Source: Chaetoceros tenuissimus (Eukaryota > Bacillariophyta > Thalassiosirophyceae > Chaetocerotales > Chaetocerotaceae). From it: a stretch of DNA of 64,000 nt. This document shows, in pieces, positions 40,880 to 51,307 of this stretch (its first letter is position 1; the number at the start of each line of letters is the position of its first letter). The position numbers were made by a program, and so were the translations under genes. Under the pieces are notes generated by a model. That model was not told the origin of the DNA. It did not search any database and worked only from the letters and a program-made list of their open reading frames with translations. The stretch is taken from NCBI GenBank assembly GCA_021927905.1, contig BLLK01000038.1, forward strand, positions 1,736,001-1,800,000. The letters run 5' to 3'.

Positions 40880-42814
40880 ATGGTGACCAAAGATGCCAAG
40901 AGAATGAGAGCAGAAAGGGACGAGGCCAACGCCAAGGCAAAACGAAAGCTGCCTGCAAAGCCATCGATTCCAGTTCAAAGAACAATTAGTAACCTCGACA
41001 CAGCCATAACCTCACTTTCCCAAGCTCAAAGATGTGAACTAATTGCTGAAATCAGTGAATCTATTCTAGAAGACCCACAGACTGCTTTCTTGTCTATATC
41101 TGAAGACGACGATGACGACAATGAATCATCGGGACCAAGAACCCCTTCCAAAATGAGAAAAATACTCGAACTTGCCAACCCTCAAAAGAATGGCGGAGAT
41201 GAAATCACTACCAAACTTGCTATATTATCATTACTGGCTATATTTCAAGATATAATCCCCACCTATCGTATTCGTCTTCCAACAGCACAAGAAAGATCAG
41301 TCAAAGTTTCCAAAGACATTAAGAAATTATGGGATTATGAATCCAAATTACTAAGCACCTATCAGCAATATCTGAAATTATTAGATTCACTATGGACATG
41401 TGGGAATGGTAAACAGTCCAAACATATGGATACATCCCTGAATCAAATTTCCGTCACTGCTATATTATGTCTTGCGGAATTATTGAAATCGGCAAGTCAT
41501 TTTAATTTCAGAAGTAATATTATGAATATTGTCGTGAAGCAAATGAATCATAAATCGGAAGAGGTATCCAATGCATGCTGTAATGCTGTAGCATATGTTT
41601 TTTCAAATGATAAACAGGGTGAAATTGCTTTGGAAGCTGCAAAGGCTATTGCGAAAATGGTCAAGGGGAAGTATGAAAGGGGCGTGGGTGCTGCCATGAG
41701 TATTAAACCTGCCTTGGTTCGTACTTTTTTGAGTCTGCCTTTGAGAGTACATGAGGATGAAGCACAAGCTGCTAAACTTGCTGAACAGGCAAAATCCAAA
41801 AAGAAGCGAAAGTCTCAGGAAGAGGAAGATTTGGAAAATGATTTGAAAGAGGCGGATGCGACAGTGGATAAAATTATTTTGGCAAAGAGTCAAGCGGATA
41901 CTTTGCATTCTGTTACCTTGACATACTTTCGAATTCTCAAGGGAGTCAATCTTGTCTCACTCAACGAAGAAGGAAAAAAGAAGAATATGGAAGCGGCAAC
42001 ATTTTTACTAGCACCTGCGTTGGAGGGATTGGCAAAGTTTGCCCATCTGATTAACTTTGATACTGTACGTGATGTTTTGGAAGTACTCAAGGGATTGCTC
42101 AAAACTGTGAATGCTTTGCCATTGGATGCGTCCTTGAATTGTATCTTGACTGCATTTCAAACACTTCAAGGTCCAGGAAGGGAATTGCAAATTGACCAAA
42201 AAGAATATGTATCGCCACTATACAGTCAGTTACCCAGGTTGATTAGTGAAGGACATGATTCTACCAATGCAGATTTGGCTATTAAATGTCTCACTTCAGC
42301 ATTTATGAAGAGGAAAGAGTATTCTACCGTTAGAGTTGCTGCATTTGCGAAGCAATTGAGTACTGTAGCTATGCATGCACCATCATTTACTTCTGCTCCA
42401 CTTTTGGCATTCTTGAGACAATTGTATCATAGATATCCATCTGCAGCACAATTACTTGAAAACGAACAAGATGTTGTGACCCAGGGAACTTATTCACCAG
42501 AAGCTGAAGATCCAGAATACACCAATCCTTTTGCAACAGCTGCATGGGAGTTGGGTTCACTAAAATTTCACATCAACCCCGCTGTTAGGCGACATGCAAA
42601 GGGGGCTGCAGAAAAGAAAATGCTCATGCTACCAGCAGAAGATCCGTTACGAATCCGATCAGAATTAGTCAGAGATAGCCAAGAGCTGCATATTGCACAT
42701 ACAGTATCTAAGAAGAAGCATCCTCTTGCAGTTAGTCAAAAGAAGGATAAGAGAAGAAGAACTCAGTATAGATTCGTTACTCCTCGAACAACTCAAAACT
42801 ATCACTTGAAATAA
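40880..42814 (+). CDS. NOC3: Nucleolar complex protein 3 homologue (NOC3)
   Basis: A 644-aa single-exon protein with the NOC3 signature: SLLAIFQDIIPTYRIRLPT, then VSKDIKKLWDYESKLLSTYQQYLKLL in pieces, and a C-terminal CBF/Mak21-like region (FATAAWELGSLKFHINPAVRRHAKG). NOC3 works with NOC2 in late 60S ribosomal subunit maturation and export, and in some fungi also in replication licensing. The N-terminus is basic and the C-terminus has a KKDKRRR cluster, consistent with a nucleolar protein. It is somewhat shorter than animal NOC3L, mainly in the N-terminal part. Confidence 0.85.
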   Translation: MVTKDAKRMRAERDEANAKAKRKLPAKPSIPVQRTISNLDTAITSLSQAQRCELIAEISESILEDPQTAFLSISEDDDDDNESSGPRTPSKMRKILELANPQKNGGDEITTKLAILSLLAIFQDIIPTYRIRLPTAQERSVKVSKDIKKLWDYESKLLSTYQQYLKLLDSLWTCGNGKQSKHMDTSLNQISVTAILCLAELLKSASHFNFRSNIMNIVVKQMNHKSEEVSNACCNAVAYVFSNDKQGEIALEAAKAIAKMVKGKYERGVGAAMSIKPALVRTFLSLPLRVHEDEAQAAKLAEQAKSKKKRKSQEEEDLENDLKEADATVDKIILAKSQADTLHSVTLTYFRILKGVNLVSLNEEGKKKNMEAATFLLAPALEGLAKFAHLINFDTVRDVLEVLKGLLKTVNALPLDASLNCILTAFQTLQGPGRELQIDQKEYVSPLYSQLPRLISEGHDSTNADLAIKCLTSAFMKRKEYSTVRVAAFAKQLSTVAMHAPSFTSAPLLAFLRQLYHRYPSAAQLLENEQDVVTQGTYSPEAEDPEYTNPFATAAWELGSLKFHINPAVRRHAKGAAEKKMLMLPAEDPLRIRSELVRDSQELHIAHTVSKKKHPLAVSQKKDKRRRTQYRFVTPRTTQNYHLK

Positions 42815-42936
42815 ATATAATTTTTAACTTTAGATAAAAATGATACCTGTATACTGTTTATCGTATGTGTACATATAGCTTCTGGCAGGAAAAATGAGCA
42901 TAACAAAGCTGAGAATGTGATTGGGCTGAAATTTGT

Positions 42937-45480
42937 TTACGCGCCTCTAGCGTGGTTCGTCTTTGGAGTTGTAGGTCTTGCAGCTGGCTTGCGATCGAGA
43001 AAATAGTCTGATGTTATACTGAGCGGGGAGTCTTCAACTTCCAAGCTTGAGTGCGAATGACCCGAGTTACCACATCCATCAATTTCAAGCCAGTATGTTT
43101 GAACTTGTCCTTTTCCTTTAGCATGAACAAGAGATTTTCTTGCACGAAGCCAGTCGCCTTTTCCCGCTGCAAAAAGCAAATCTGCTGTTTGCTGCGAGAC
43201 TTGAATTCTACCTGGAAGACAAAGAGATTCCATGCGACTTGCATAGTTCATTGTGTCCCCAAATAATTCAAAACGTGTCTTTTGCCCTTTTAGTACTCCG
43301 GCTGTTACTGCGCCCGAGTGAATACCAAAGCGCATAGTAAGTTCATCAATACCTTGAAGATGAGCTGAGATCTTTTCCATGACCTCAAACATTTTGTTAC
43401 GGCATTCGTGTGCAAATTCACACAGAATCTCAGCATGGTGTTCTGTAGGAGTAGGCAAACCCTGTGAAAATCAATTGAGTGAGTCATGACATGAAGAATA
43501 CACAGTTACCACATCGAGAAATTAAATGATACTCACAGTTACGGCGATATAGCAATCTCCTACTCTATCCAATTTAAAAACACCCATTCTTTTCGCAATC
43601 TTATCCCAGGCATAGAAAAGATTTTCAATCAAAAAGAATACTTCCTCAGGACTATGTTCAGAGCTCCATTTCGTGAAACCAACAATATCAGCAAACATGA
43701 TGGATGTTGCATCAAAGCGATCAGCAATTGGCTTACGGTTTGGGTTAAGGAGGTCAGTTTCTGAAATATCAGAATTGACAGTTGACACACTCCTTTCTCT
43801 TCCTACTCCAGCGACCGTGGTCTTGATCTTCTTTAGTGTTGCTTTGCGCTTCTTTTCTGGATCCACTTTACTCGGAGTCTTGAGTTGAGCCTCTTCATCT
43901 CCCCCACGATCATTATCATTCATGTCATCAAAGTTGTCAAAAAGGCGATCTCTCACGTTGGATGGAAAAAGATTATCGACAACCTTGCCTGCTTTCTTCG
44001 CATATCTCTTGATTCGATGACGTTTGTTGGTAGCGAGTAAATCATATGAAATGAAAACCAAAGAAGTAAAGATGAAGATGCATACAATAATAACAGTCAT
44101 CACCATTGGTTTCTGAGAAAGATACTTTCCTTTGAAACGGCTGGTCGGATACATGCGAACAGTGTATTTGACCCGATCGTCACCAATGCTTCCCAGCTTG
44201 TCTTGAATAATTCGTGCAACATCTAAATTTACTTCGTGCTCCCAATTGTCAAATCTAGTATCGTGGAGATCACCTTCACCTAGTAATGTAGCAATGTCTC
44301 CACTCACATCATAAGACCACTGCTGTTGCTCTACAAATCCAATGCGAGAAGACTCTAGAACCACAGTGATACCTTCAATGTAAGATGGCAAAACTCGACG
44401 AAAGATATCTCCCCAATAAAAGACAATACTAACGCTTCCAACAATTTCATCACTGTCAACATTTTTTGTAACTGGATAAAAGAGAATACTACTTGGATTC
44501 ATTTCATCATCTTGAACCAAATGTAACAAAGAGGTCACAGTCGGAAGATTGAAATCAAGCATATTATCCAAAGCTCTCTGTCTCTTTTGCTCAGAATGTA
44601 AATTAAACATGACAGCCCTCCAATTCGAGATGGGATAAATCTGCCAAACAGGCACCATAGTGTTTGGATAATTTGTGCTCTCTGGTGAAAAACCTGAATC
44701 ATCCACATTGATCAAACCACTTCCATTAGGATTGGGTGCTTTTCTATAGATTCCATCCGCCACAATTCTACACGTAGATCCAGTGGTATCATCACATGAC
44801 CGAGTGACCAAATTCTCATGACCTAACAAAGAGGCCGAATCAGCAGCATGCTGTTCAAACTCGGCTCTATTTGTTTCATCAATAATAGGGTTGAAGGAAA
44901 TAGCCATTCCATTGGCAATCTCCAACTGTCCCTCTGCTTGTATATCAAATTCTGCATTTGTAAAGGTAGCATTTGGCCATTCTGTAAAGGAAGTTTCATA
45001 AATTGCTGCAAAAGTTTTGGCAGCATTCAATTTATTCTTCACACCTAATGTCACTGCATCTTCAACTTTATGAACTGCATCCTTGTATTCCATTTCAAAG
45101 GATTTGATTTCTGACGAGCGTACAAAGTGAAATGTTAGTGCTGCAACTATGACTGCTGCTGAGACTAGCGTGAGGAATGTCGATACTCGAAGGCATACTA
45201 TGGAAAATGAACATCGCTCTTGAAGTTCTGGTGCAAGGTCCCCTGAATCATTTTGGGCAGTTGATGAGAGATAGGATCGTATTCCTTTACTGCCATTGGT
45301 GACGTTGCTAGATTTTGTATTTCGATTTTCTCTCGACGAAGAGTAATGTCTTGAATTGTTTGATCGGAGAGCACGGAACTGTGAGGTTAGAGATGTCTTG
45401 TTCGTGCTTGTTGGAGCTGGAGATGTGTTGCCTTCTACAGACTCGATACTTCGAACTGATACTTCTTTGATCGTCTTCAT
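42937..45480 (-). CDS. CHASE-domain receptor class III nucleotidyl (adenylate/guanylate) cyclase
   Basis: Two exons, 45480-43537 and 43461-42937, joined in phase 0, give 822 aa. A Ser-rich cytosolic N-terminus leads to membrane span 1 (about 93-118). The extracytoplasmic region holds a CHASE-like sensor (SFNPIIDETNRAEFEQHA, VWQIYPISN), then span 2 (about 462-485). A basic/acidic linker precedes a class III catalytic domain with the metal-binding Asp of MFADIVGFTKWSS, FKLDRVGDCYIAVTG (across the intron), MRFGIHSGAV and FELFGDTMNYASRMES. The product is cAMP or cGMP. At the two purine-selecting positions it shows Asp (KLDRVGD) and Glu (RFELFGD), so specificity cannot be read off. The CHASE ligand is unknown. 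Confidence 0.85.
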
Positions 45481-46368
45481 GTTTTCATGAGAGAGATGAT
45501 CGGGTCTGAGAATGTTATTATGAGTATAAATAATAGAGAGTAGATTGAAATTACAGGCGTTCTCTCTCGTTTGGGTTATCAGTTGAGACTTTAATGGCTT
45601 CTGGTTTGTACTATAGCTTGTTTTGTGTTTCAGGATGAGGATACGAGTATGTTCTGGGAAGCTGGGAAGGGGAAGGTCAGGTTCTTTGCTTTGTGATGGG
45701 TCATTTCTGAATGTCTTGTCAGATGAGGAAGTATTTTGTTGAAACGGAGAAAATCATTGATTAGAGTTAATCCGATAATGTGGATGAAAAATGATAAAAT
45801 TGTTCATTTTGGTCCATACAAGCTATTCGATTCAAACATCCAAACTTCATGTTGTTTCTATCCAGGTCTTTCTATGCACTCTTTTCAGACTATTCTACTC
45901 ATAATTGCTTTAATAGATACAAAATTATTGTTTTTCTCTATAGTTTCAGACTTTACGAGTAGAAGACAATAGACAAAAATAGAAATGAAAGTGATTGAAG
46001 GGAGGAATATGTTTTGTCTACATCTAGGCCTTATAACTTTTAATTTCACCTATGGTCGGCCGGAATAAATCAGTTGTGGTTGCGACATTCAATGAAAAGT
46101 TATATAACTAATAAAAAAGTGGGAATATAGGTAACTACTCAAACTTCACAATTACCAGCGGAAGATTGAGCAAGAGTTTAGATTCGGCAAATGAAATGAT
46201 ATAAGACATCTACATTTCAGTACTATCCAACATGTTTATACCAATAGACACTCAACGATCAGGAAGTCTTTCTAATTCCTTAGTGGCTACTTAGAGGATA
46301 TTGATATTGCCATGATCTACTATGAAACACAGAGGCTCGTATACCAATCATTCTCTTTTTTCCAGCGA
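45481..46368. other. Intergenic region 5' of the nucleotidyl cyclase
   Basis: An 888-nt AT-rich stretch with the cyclase promoter at its left end and the 3' end of the ABA4-like gene at its right end. Only short, composition-driven frames occur (for example 45736-45972, plus). No RNA gene or repeat was recognised. Confidence 0.45.
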
Positions 46369-46914
46369 CTAATTCTCTTTCTTCCCGCTTTGATGAGTAC
46401 TACTTGCAGTTGAAGTTTGATCACAATTGCCACCTTTCAATATAAACGTTCTCACTAAAAGGTAGAGAATGAAACCAGTCGGCCCTAACATCAACGCAAA
46501 AAAGAGACACGGTACAATGAAGATATAGTGTTCTTTTAGCGATGCACCTCTTTCAGTACTATCCATGACAATCCATCTTCCGATAAGCGCATCATATGCA
46601 ATGTAATGCATCCATCCTCCAAACACTGCAGTAGGGTCTTGAAACATTGTTGCGACTCCTTCAAGCGAAGTGAAGTTACTTATATCAACAGAATCATTAT
46701 CTGTAAACATTAATGAGACTAATGTCAGTGCATATATAATGGAACAAAGTATAGGTCCAACTAGACTAAGTGACTGTGTGTATTTCCATCTTGGTGCAAC
46801 AACTAGAAGTAGCCAACCGGGCATTGCAAGATTTGTGCTTTGCCAAAGCTCGGAAGCATTTAATCCGCCAAGTAAAATCAAAGGTTTCAAATTGTCTGCT
46901 TCAAATGTGGCCAT
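46369..46914 (-). CDS. ABA4-like membrane protein (DUF4281 family)
   Basis: A 181-aa single-exon protein with four hydrophobic spans. It matches the ABA DEFICIENT 4 family by NLAMPGWLLLVVAPRWKYT in the first span, then VFGGWMHYIAYDALIGRWIVMDS and a final FVIPCLF-type span (IFIVPCLFFALMLGPTG) with LYLLVR. In plants ABA4 is required for neoxanthin formation in the plastid, and diatoms carry relatives linked to xanthophyll synthesis. No plastid bipartite leader is evident here, because the ATG immediately precedes the conserved domain. It may act elsewhere or use an unseen upstream exon. Confidence 0.75.
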   Translation of the reverse strand: MATFEADNLKPLILLGGLNASELWQSTNLAMPGWLLLVVAPRWKYTQSLSLVGPILCSIIYALTLVSLMFTDNDSVDISNFTSLEGVATMFQDPTAVFGGWMHYIAYDALIGRWIVMDSTERGASLKEHYIFIVPCLFFALMLGPTGFILYLLVRTFILKGGNCDQTSTASSTHQSGKKEN

Positions 46915-47274
46915 TGATGGAATACTCGTAATTTATATCTAGGTGAGGTATATCGATAGTAAGTAAGTAGAGCACCTTTCAGAAGATGGTTAGTTAGCAA
47001 GCGATCATAGTGCTTGGAGTGAGAGATCTTTTGGATTTGATTGGTTAGTCCCATCTCGGATGACTGCTGGATGTTCGCGGGTAAAATAGGCTTCTCATTA
47101 TTGATCACATCAAAGCTGCACTCTATTGAGTAAAGCTCCAACTCCACTCCCTCCCTCCACTATATATTTACAACATCTTTTAACTTCAACATTGCTTGAA
47201 AATAAACATTTTAATTTACCGAACCATCAATGTAAAAGAAATGGAATAAATGAACTGGAATGAACTTGGTAGAT
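46915..47274. other. Intergenic region holding a repeated CCAAT-containing block
   Basis: These 360 nt lie 5' of the ABA4-like gene and 3' of the unknown membrane-protein gene. Positions about 47030-47108 are nearly repeated upstream of the SGNH hydrolase (about 51178-51270). Nothing else was recognised. Confidence 0.5.
47030..47108. promoter_or_regulatory. Conserved upstream block, copy near ABA4-like gene
   Basis: The block contains gattggttagtcccatctc (ATTGG is an inverted CCAAT box) and ttcgcgggtaaaataggctt. Both segments recur in the same top-strand orientation at 51178-51270. It lies about 115-195 bp upstream of the ABA4-like start codon, in reverse orientation relative to that gene. 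Confidence 0.5.
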
Positions 47275-48705
47275 CTAAATTTCCTTTGGTCGATAACCCA
47301 ATTCATGCTTACTTATCAACACAATGTCTTTGGGTAGCATGAATGGCATAATTGTCATGAGAAAAAACCAACTGTAATCAATCGTCATTGTGATTGTACC
47401 AGGCCATGGACTCTTCACACCATTCACACTGAAATAAACATACTCTGAAATGAGAATAATTGGAAATAAAAATGAAACAATGCAATATAGTGTGATGTAA
47501 ACGGCTTTGACTTGAGATAATTCATGCTGAAATACAAGAAATCTTCCAAGTAAAACGGCTGCCGATGAAGCGATAACAAGCATAAATGGAAGAGAATGGC
47601 CATACACGCTGTCTGTTGGCTTTATTACAAATATGATTGGAAACATAGCTGCTGAGAATCCAAAAATCTTTGATGTAAACTGTACATAGCGTTTAGTCCG
47701 GTCTGAAATAGAATCTTGGAGGAGCTCTGTTCTTGTATGGTTCAAGCTTACAAACCGCAGTGCAAGATAGCAGCCGATCGTTGTACCAGCAACACCAACT
47801 ATATTTGCCGGCATAGTATCCCAACCCACGCAAAGATCGTTGTATCCCAAGCGCTCCTTTAGAGGATTGTGCTGGAAAAAGTCTGGATTAAAGATGTACG
47901 AAAGTATCCAGCATATGACTAGTGTTATAGAAAAAACTTCATTAGTTGCTTGCAGATATGTATTCGGGTCTATTCGAAAAAACCAATCATGAAATTATGA
48001 TGAAAGGATTTTTATATAAGAAAATTGCAGATGTATCAGGTGAGTAAGAAAATGAAATACACCTGTTTCTATGCTCTCTTTCTCAAATCTCTTTGGCTTA
48101 CCTTGAATTCTGTTTTCAGGATCTCTCCAAAGAAATAGAGCAGCTGATTCTGCAGTCATCAGATTAAGTTCTCTGATTAAGTGTTGAAGTAAAGGTGGGT
48201 AGTTTTTTATCTTCTCAAGAACATCATTACTTTCCTCTTCGCAGTCAACATTTACACCATTCACAGATATGCGTATGAATCTACTCACACGAAGCTGGCG
48301 CTCTTTGTGAAATGATCCATGGTCATTTCCAGTCAGTTTCTTTCGAAACAGACTTCCAAATCTAGCAATAGTCAATTTTAATTTGACAATACTAGCAATA
48401 TTGATTTTGGATTCGTTAGACTGAGATTCTTCGCTGACGGGTGCCATTCTGTCAATATTAGGGATATTCCTATCTTGTTGTTGTTGCGATCTTTCAGAAT
48501 CGAAGCTTAACCCTTGCGTAGCTTTATCATCTCCTGGAAACGAGACTAAAGATTCATCACCATAACTCACGAGCGAATCGCCCAATTGTTTATTACTCTG
48601 TTCTCTTCTCCATTCGGCGCTGTGTGCCGAGATGAACTTTTTCCTTCTTTCTTCATTTACCAAAGGGCTTGATTCTTCAGAAGAATGTACGTTTGGCATA
48701 CTCAT
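47275..48705 (-). CDS. Unrecognised multi-spanning membrane protein with long soluble N-terminus
   Basis: Two exons, 48705-48063 and 47969-47275, with a 93-nt GT-AG intron, give 445 aa. The first ~200 residues are hydrophilic, Ser/Glu/Gln-rich and partly basic, ending in an amphipathic region (LLQHLIRELNLMTAESAALFLW). Six hydrophobic segments follow (starting EVFSITLVICWILSYIF), with WDTMPANIVGVAGTTIGCYLALRF between the first two. I do not recognise the family. It lies beside the ABA4-like gene on the same strand, which does not by itself indicate a shared role. A second ATG two codons downstream is also possible. Confidence 0.6.
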
Positions 48706-49561
48706 TAGTGTGGTTTAGATGAATGATGCAATAAACTTATAGATTAGATGGAGTTTGAGTGTTATTTTTTAGAGTACGCGTATGCAGGTTCCGTCACTTT
48801 TTTACATCATAGTGAGCTTAATAAAGGACTAAGATGAAGAATACCATCAGTTGTGCTTAGTGCGAGTAATAGATACCTACTAATAAGTACAGGCCGCATA
48901 AGCAGCAACCAGTCATAGTCATCTCACAGAACATGAAGTGGAGAACCTCTAGAAAATATCACTTTTATGATTTTCTCTCCTTCATTATTCCTTCTTCATC
49001 ACGAGAGCACAAGAACTAATGATGAATGCCATCAGCGGAGCCTACGTATGAGTACTACCTTAAGTACAAGTCACATGAGCAGCAACCAGTCACAGTCATT
49101 TCACAGATCAAATTATATATTTGCAAGAGCTATATTTGAGCGTGAAATGAAGAACCTTTAGAAAATATCACTTTATTATGGGCATGCTCTTCCACCTTCT
49201 TCATTACCTTTCCTTGTTCCATGCAGTACCATTTGATACGCTACCTTTAAATGGATGCATATCAACATCGCTTCTTCATTACTAGAGGATTTATCTCCAA
49301 TTTCTCCAATTCTGAAAGACATTGGGAAAAGAAAAGTTTCAATAGGTTGAATATCGTCTAGCTGAGACCCTACAAAAGTGCTAATGATCACAAACGATTC
49401 AGAAGTAAAAGCAGCAATTATAGTGAAATCTATATTGTCATGCTTCTCTCTGTTTGCTTCGTCTATAATCATATTCATGATTAAAACCGAACCAAAGAGA
49501 GGTTTACAGTCACCTTATAGTCGAATTATTTTCGGGTGAGAGTTTTCATATATTATTGGCA
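48706..49561. other. Intergenic region with an imperfect duplication
   Basis: These 856 nt separate divergent genes. They contain an imperfect direct repeat (about 48835-48970 and 49019-49173). A 100-codon ATG frame on the minus strand (49176-49478) has no recognisable domain and is not called a gene. Confidence 0.45.
48835..49173. repeat. Imperfect direct duplication, two copies of about 135-155 bp
   Basis: Both copies contain gcagcaaccagtcayagtca, a catcag near their start, and tagaaaatatcacttt at their end. The second copy carries an extra ~40 nt (about 49105-49145) before the shared end. They lie just upstream of the GPCR-like gene. Confidence 0.75.
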
Positions 49562-51070
49562 ATGTCACGAAGTCCTCCTTCTCTTAATGGGTTTCATTCT
49601 CACATTTTCGACCTTCATAATAGACTCTCGGTATCAGATGTTCTCTTCTCACTTGGAATGCTATTATCACCATTCTTGGCTCCATCCTCTTTGTCCCTAG
49701 CTCCATTTGCACTAGGTAATGGGCAATCATGCGAATTCGCTGGGTATTTGAACATTGCAGGTGCCGCAGCTATTCCGACCTACACGCTCTTCTTGACATA
49801 TTACTTTATGCGAAGAATCAAGTACAAAGTTTCGCCTCAAAAATTCTCAGGTCTAGAAGAGAAAATATGGCATGCAACTGGTATTTTGGTACCAGTAGGG
49901 TTTGCCACCGCCGCTCTTTCAATGGGAGACATCAATAGTTATCCTAATGGAACCATGTGTTTTCTAGCTTCTGAGCCTTATAATTGCAATGACACTGGAA
50001 ATAAATGCAACAGAGGTGAAAATGTGGCGATATTTACAATCACCTTTGGAGCTACTGGTATTGCACTCTTTATTTTTCTTATGGTTGTACTATACATGTT
50101 TACCCATCATGTGTATTCCATTGAAAAAGACTTCAGAATACCAGCTTCATCAACACCGACACGCAAACGAGAGAGTAACCGACATTTGAACTTTATGCTC
50201 AACAGACAAGAACCTAATCAAGATAGTGATTCAAATACAAGTGGTAGAGAGAGTACCAACGCTAGCAAGAGTATATTTGCATTATCTAATATAGAAATAA
50301 ATAGAACTCCTTCTTCTGGACAAGAAGAAGCACAATCTTCTGTAATGCATGATGTTAACCTTTCACATAACCAAAATCCTCCACAAGAAGGATCAGACGA
50401 AACGGATACACCATCTCCAAGGGAACTATCCAAAAAGGCTCTGAACCAATCTCTACTATACATTTTTGCTTTCCTATTATTTTACATACCGGGAATGGTG
50501 CAAGTGATCTTATGTGGACTCAACAACAATGCTAAAGACTCACGAGTCTTTTTATGGTGGAGTTCGACACTTTATCCCACAGGTGGAGTATGGAATATAT
50601 TAATATACACTCGACCAAAGTGTCAGAAGCTCCAAAAAGATGTTCCAGGTCTGACATACATTGCAGCATTCATTTTAGTTGTATTGAATGGCGGTGAAGT
50701 ACCTTCCCTCACAGATTTAGGTATTGATGCAGTACGAGAACCTGATAGTTACACTGGAAAACAAGAGGAAAACTTTGACGAGCAACATCAGCAGAACTAT
50801 CTCGAAGAGAGGGAAATCTTGCATACTCAGATGAAAGTGAATCTTGACGATTTGTCCTCGTTTATGAGAAGCATGGTTGGAATCGACAGTATTATGGAAA
50901 AGAATCAACTTGAAAATGAAAATATGGATGAGTATGATATGTTCTTTCTCGATTTGGACACTAGCATTGGTCCAAGTCAATTGGAAAACTGCAATGTTGA
51001 CAGTCGCGTTTTGAGTGAAGGCGAAATTGGCACAAGTGAATGGGATGATCCAAGCAGTCGTAATGCTTAA
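49562..51070 (+). CDS. GPCR-like seven-transmembrane family protein, apparently lacking TM1
   Basis: The first ATG (49562) gives 502 aa. The sequence enters directly at a TM2-like segment (HNRLSVSDVLFSLGMLLSPF). Next come TM3 with the preceding conserved Cys (CEFAGYLNIAGAAAIPTY), TM4 (IWHATGILVPVGFATAALSMG), a Cys-rich extracellular loop, TM5 (FTITFGATGIALFIFLMVVLYMF), a long Ser/Asn-rich third cytosolic loop, TM6 (LLYIFAFLLFYIPGMVQVIL) and TM7 (STLYPTGGVWNILIYTRPK). This layout resembles cAMP-receptor-like GPCRs found in diatoms. The ligand is unknown. The missing first span means either an upstream exon I could not locate or a 5'-truncated gene. A long acidic C-terminal tail follows TM7. 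Confidence 0.6.
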   Translation: MSRSPPSLNGFHSHIFDLHNRLSVSDVLFSLGMLLSPFLAPSSLSLAPFALGNGQSCEFAGYLNIAGAAAIPTYTLFLTYYFMRRIKYKVSPQKFSGLEEKIWHATGILVPVGFATAALSMGDINSYPNGTMCFLASEPYNCNDTGNKCNRGENVAIFTITFGATGIALFIFLMVVLYMFTHHVYSIEKDFRIPASSTPTRKRESNRHLNFMLNRQEPNQDSDSNTSGRESTNASKSIFALSNIEINRTPSSGQEEAQSSVMHDVNLSHNQNPPQEGSDETDTPSPRELSKKALNQSLLYIFAFLLFYIPGMVQVILCGLNNNAKDSRVFLWWSSTLYPTGGVWNILIYTRPKCQKLQKDVPGLTYIAAFILVVLNGGEVPSLTDLGIDAVREPDSYTGKQEENFDEQHQQNYLEEREILHTQMKVNLDDLSSFMRSMVGIDSIMEKNQLENENMDEYDMFFLDLDTSIGPSQLENCNVDSRVLSEGEIGTSEWDDPSSRNA

Positions 51071-51177
51071 AAAAATATCAATCTGGTGAATACAAAGTGA
51101 ATGATAAGACTATTAACTATGTAAAGTATCGATAGTAAGTAGAAATACTTGAAAGATTCATTCAGTCAGAGAATTTT

Positions 51178-51270
51178 TTGGATCTTGATTGGTTAGTCCC
51201 ATCTCTGACGACTACGCTGGATATTCGCGGGTAAAATAGGCTTCTCATTTGATTGATCACTTCCGATCCT
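51178..51270. promoter_or_regulatory. Conserved upstream block, copy near SGNH hydrolase gene
   Basis: This block ends about 38 bp before the SGNH hydrolase ATG and matches about 47030-47108. Shared elements are gattggttagtcccatctc (inverted CCAAT) and attcgcgggtaaaatagg. Proximity to a start codon favours a promoter role, but a dispersed repeat is equally possible. Confidence 0.5.
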
Positions 51271-51307
51271 ATCATTTCCTTCTCTTTGTTTCCTCTTACA
51301 AAAAGAT

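Noticed and set aside
45736-45972. 78-codon plus-strand frame upstream of the cyclase
   Set aside because: The composition follows AT-rich intergenic DNA, and no domain or conserved feature is visible.
49176-49478. 100-codon ATG frame on the minus strand upstream of the GPCR-like gene
   Set aside because: No recognisable domain, no leader or intron signals, and it occupies the probable promoter region. It may be chance.
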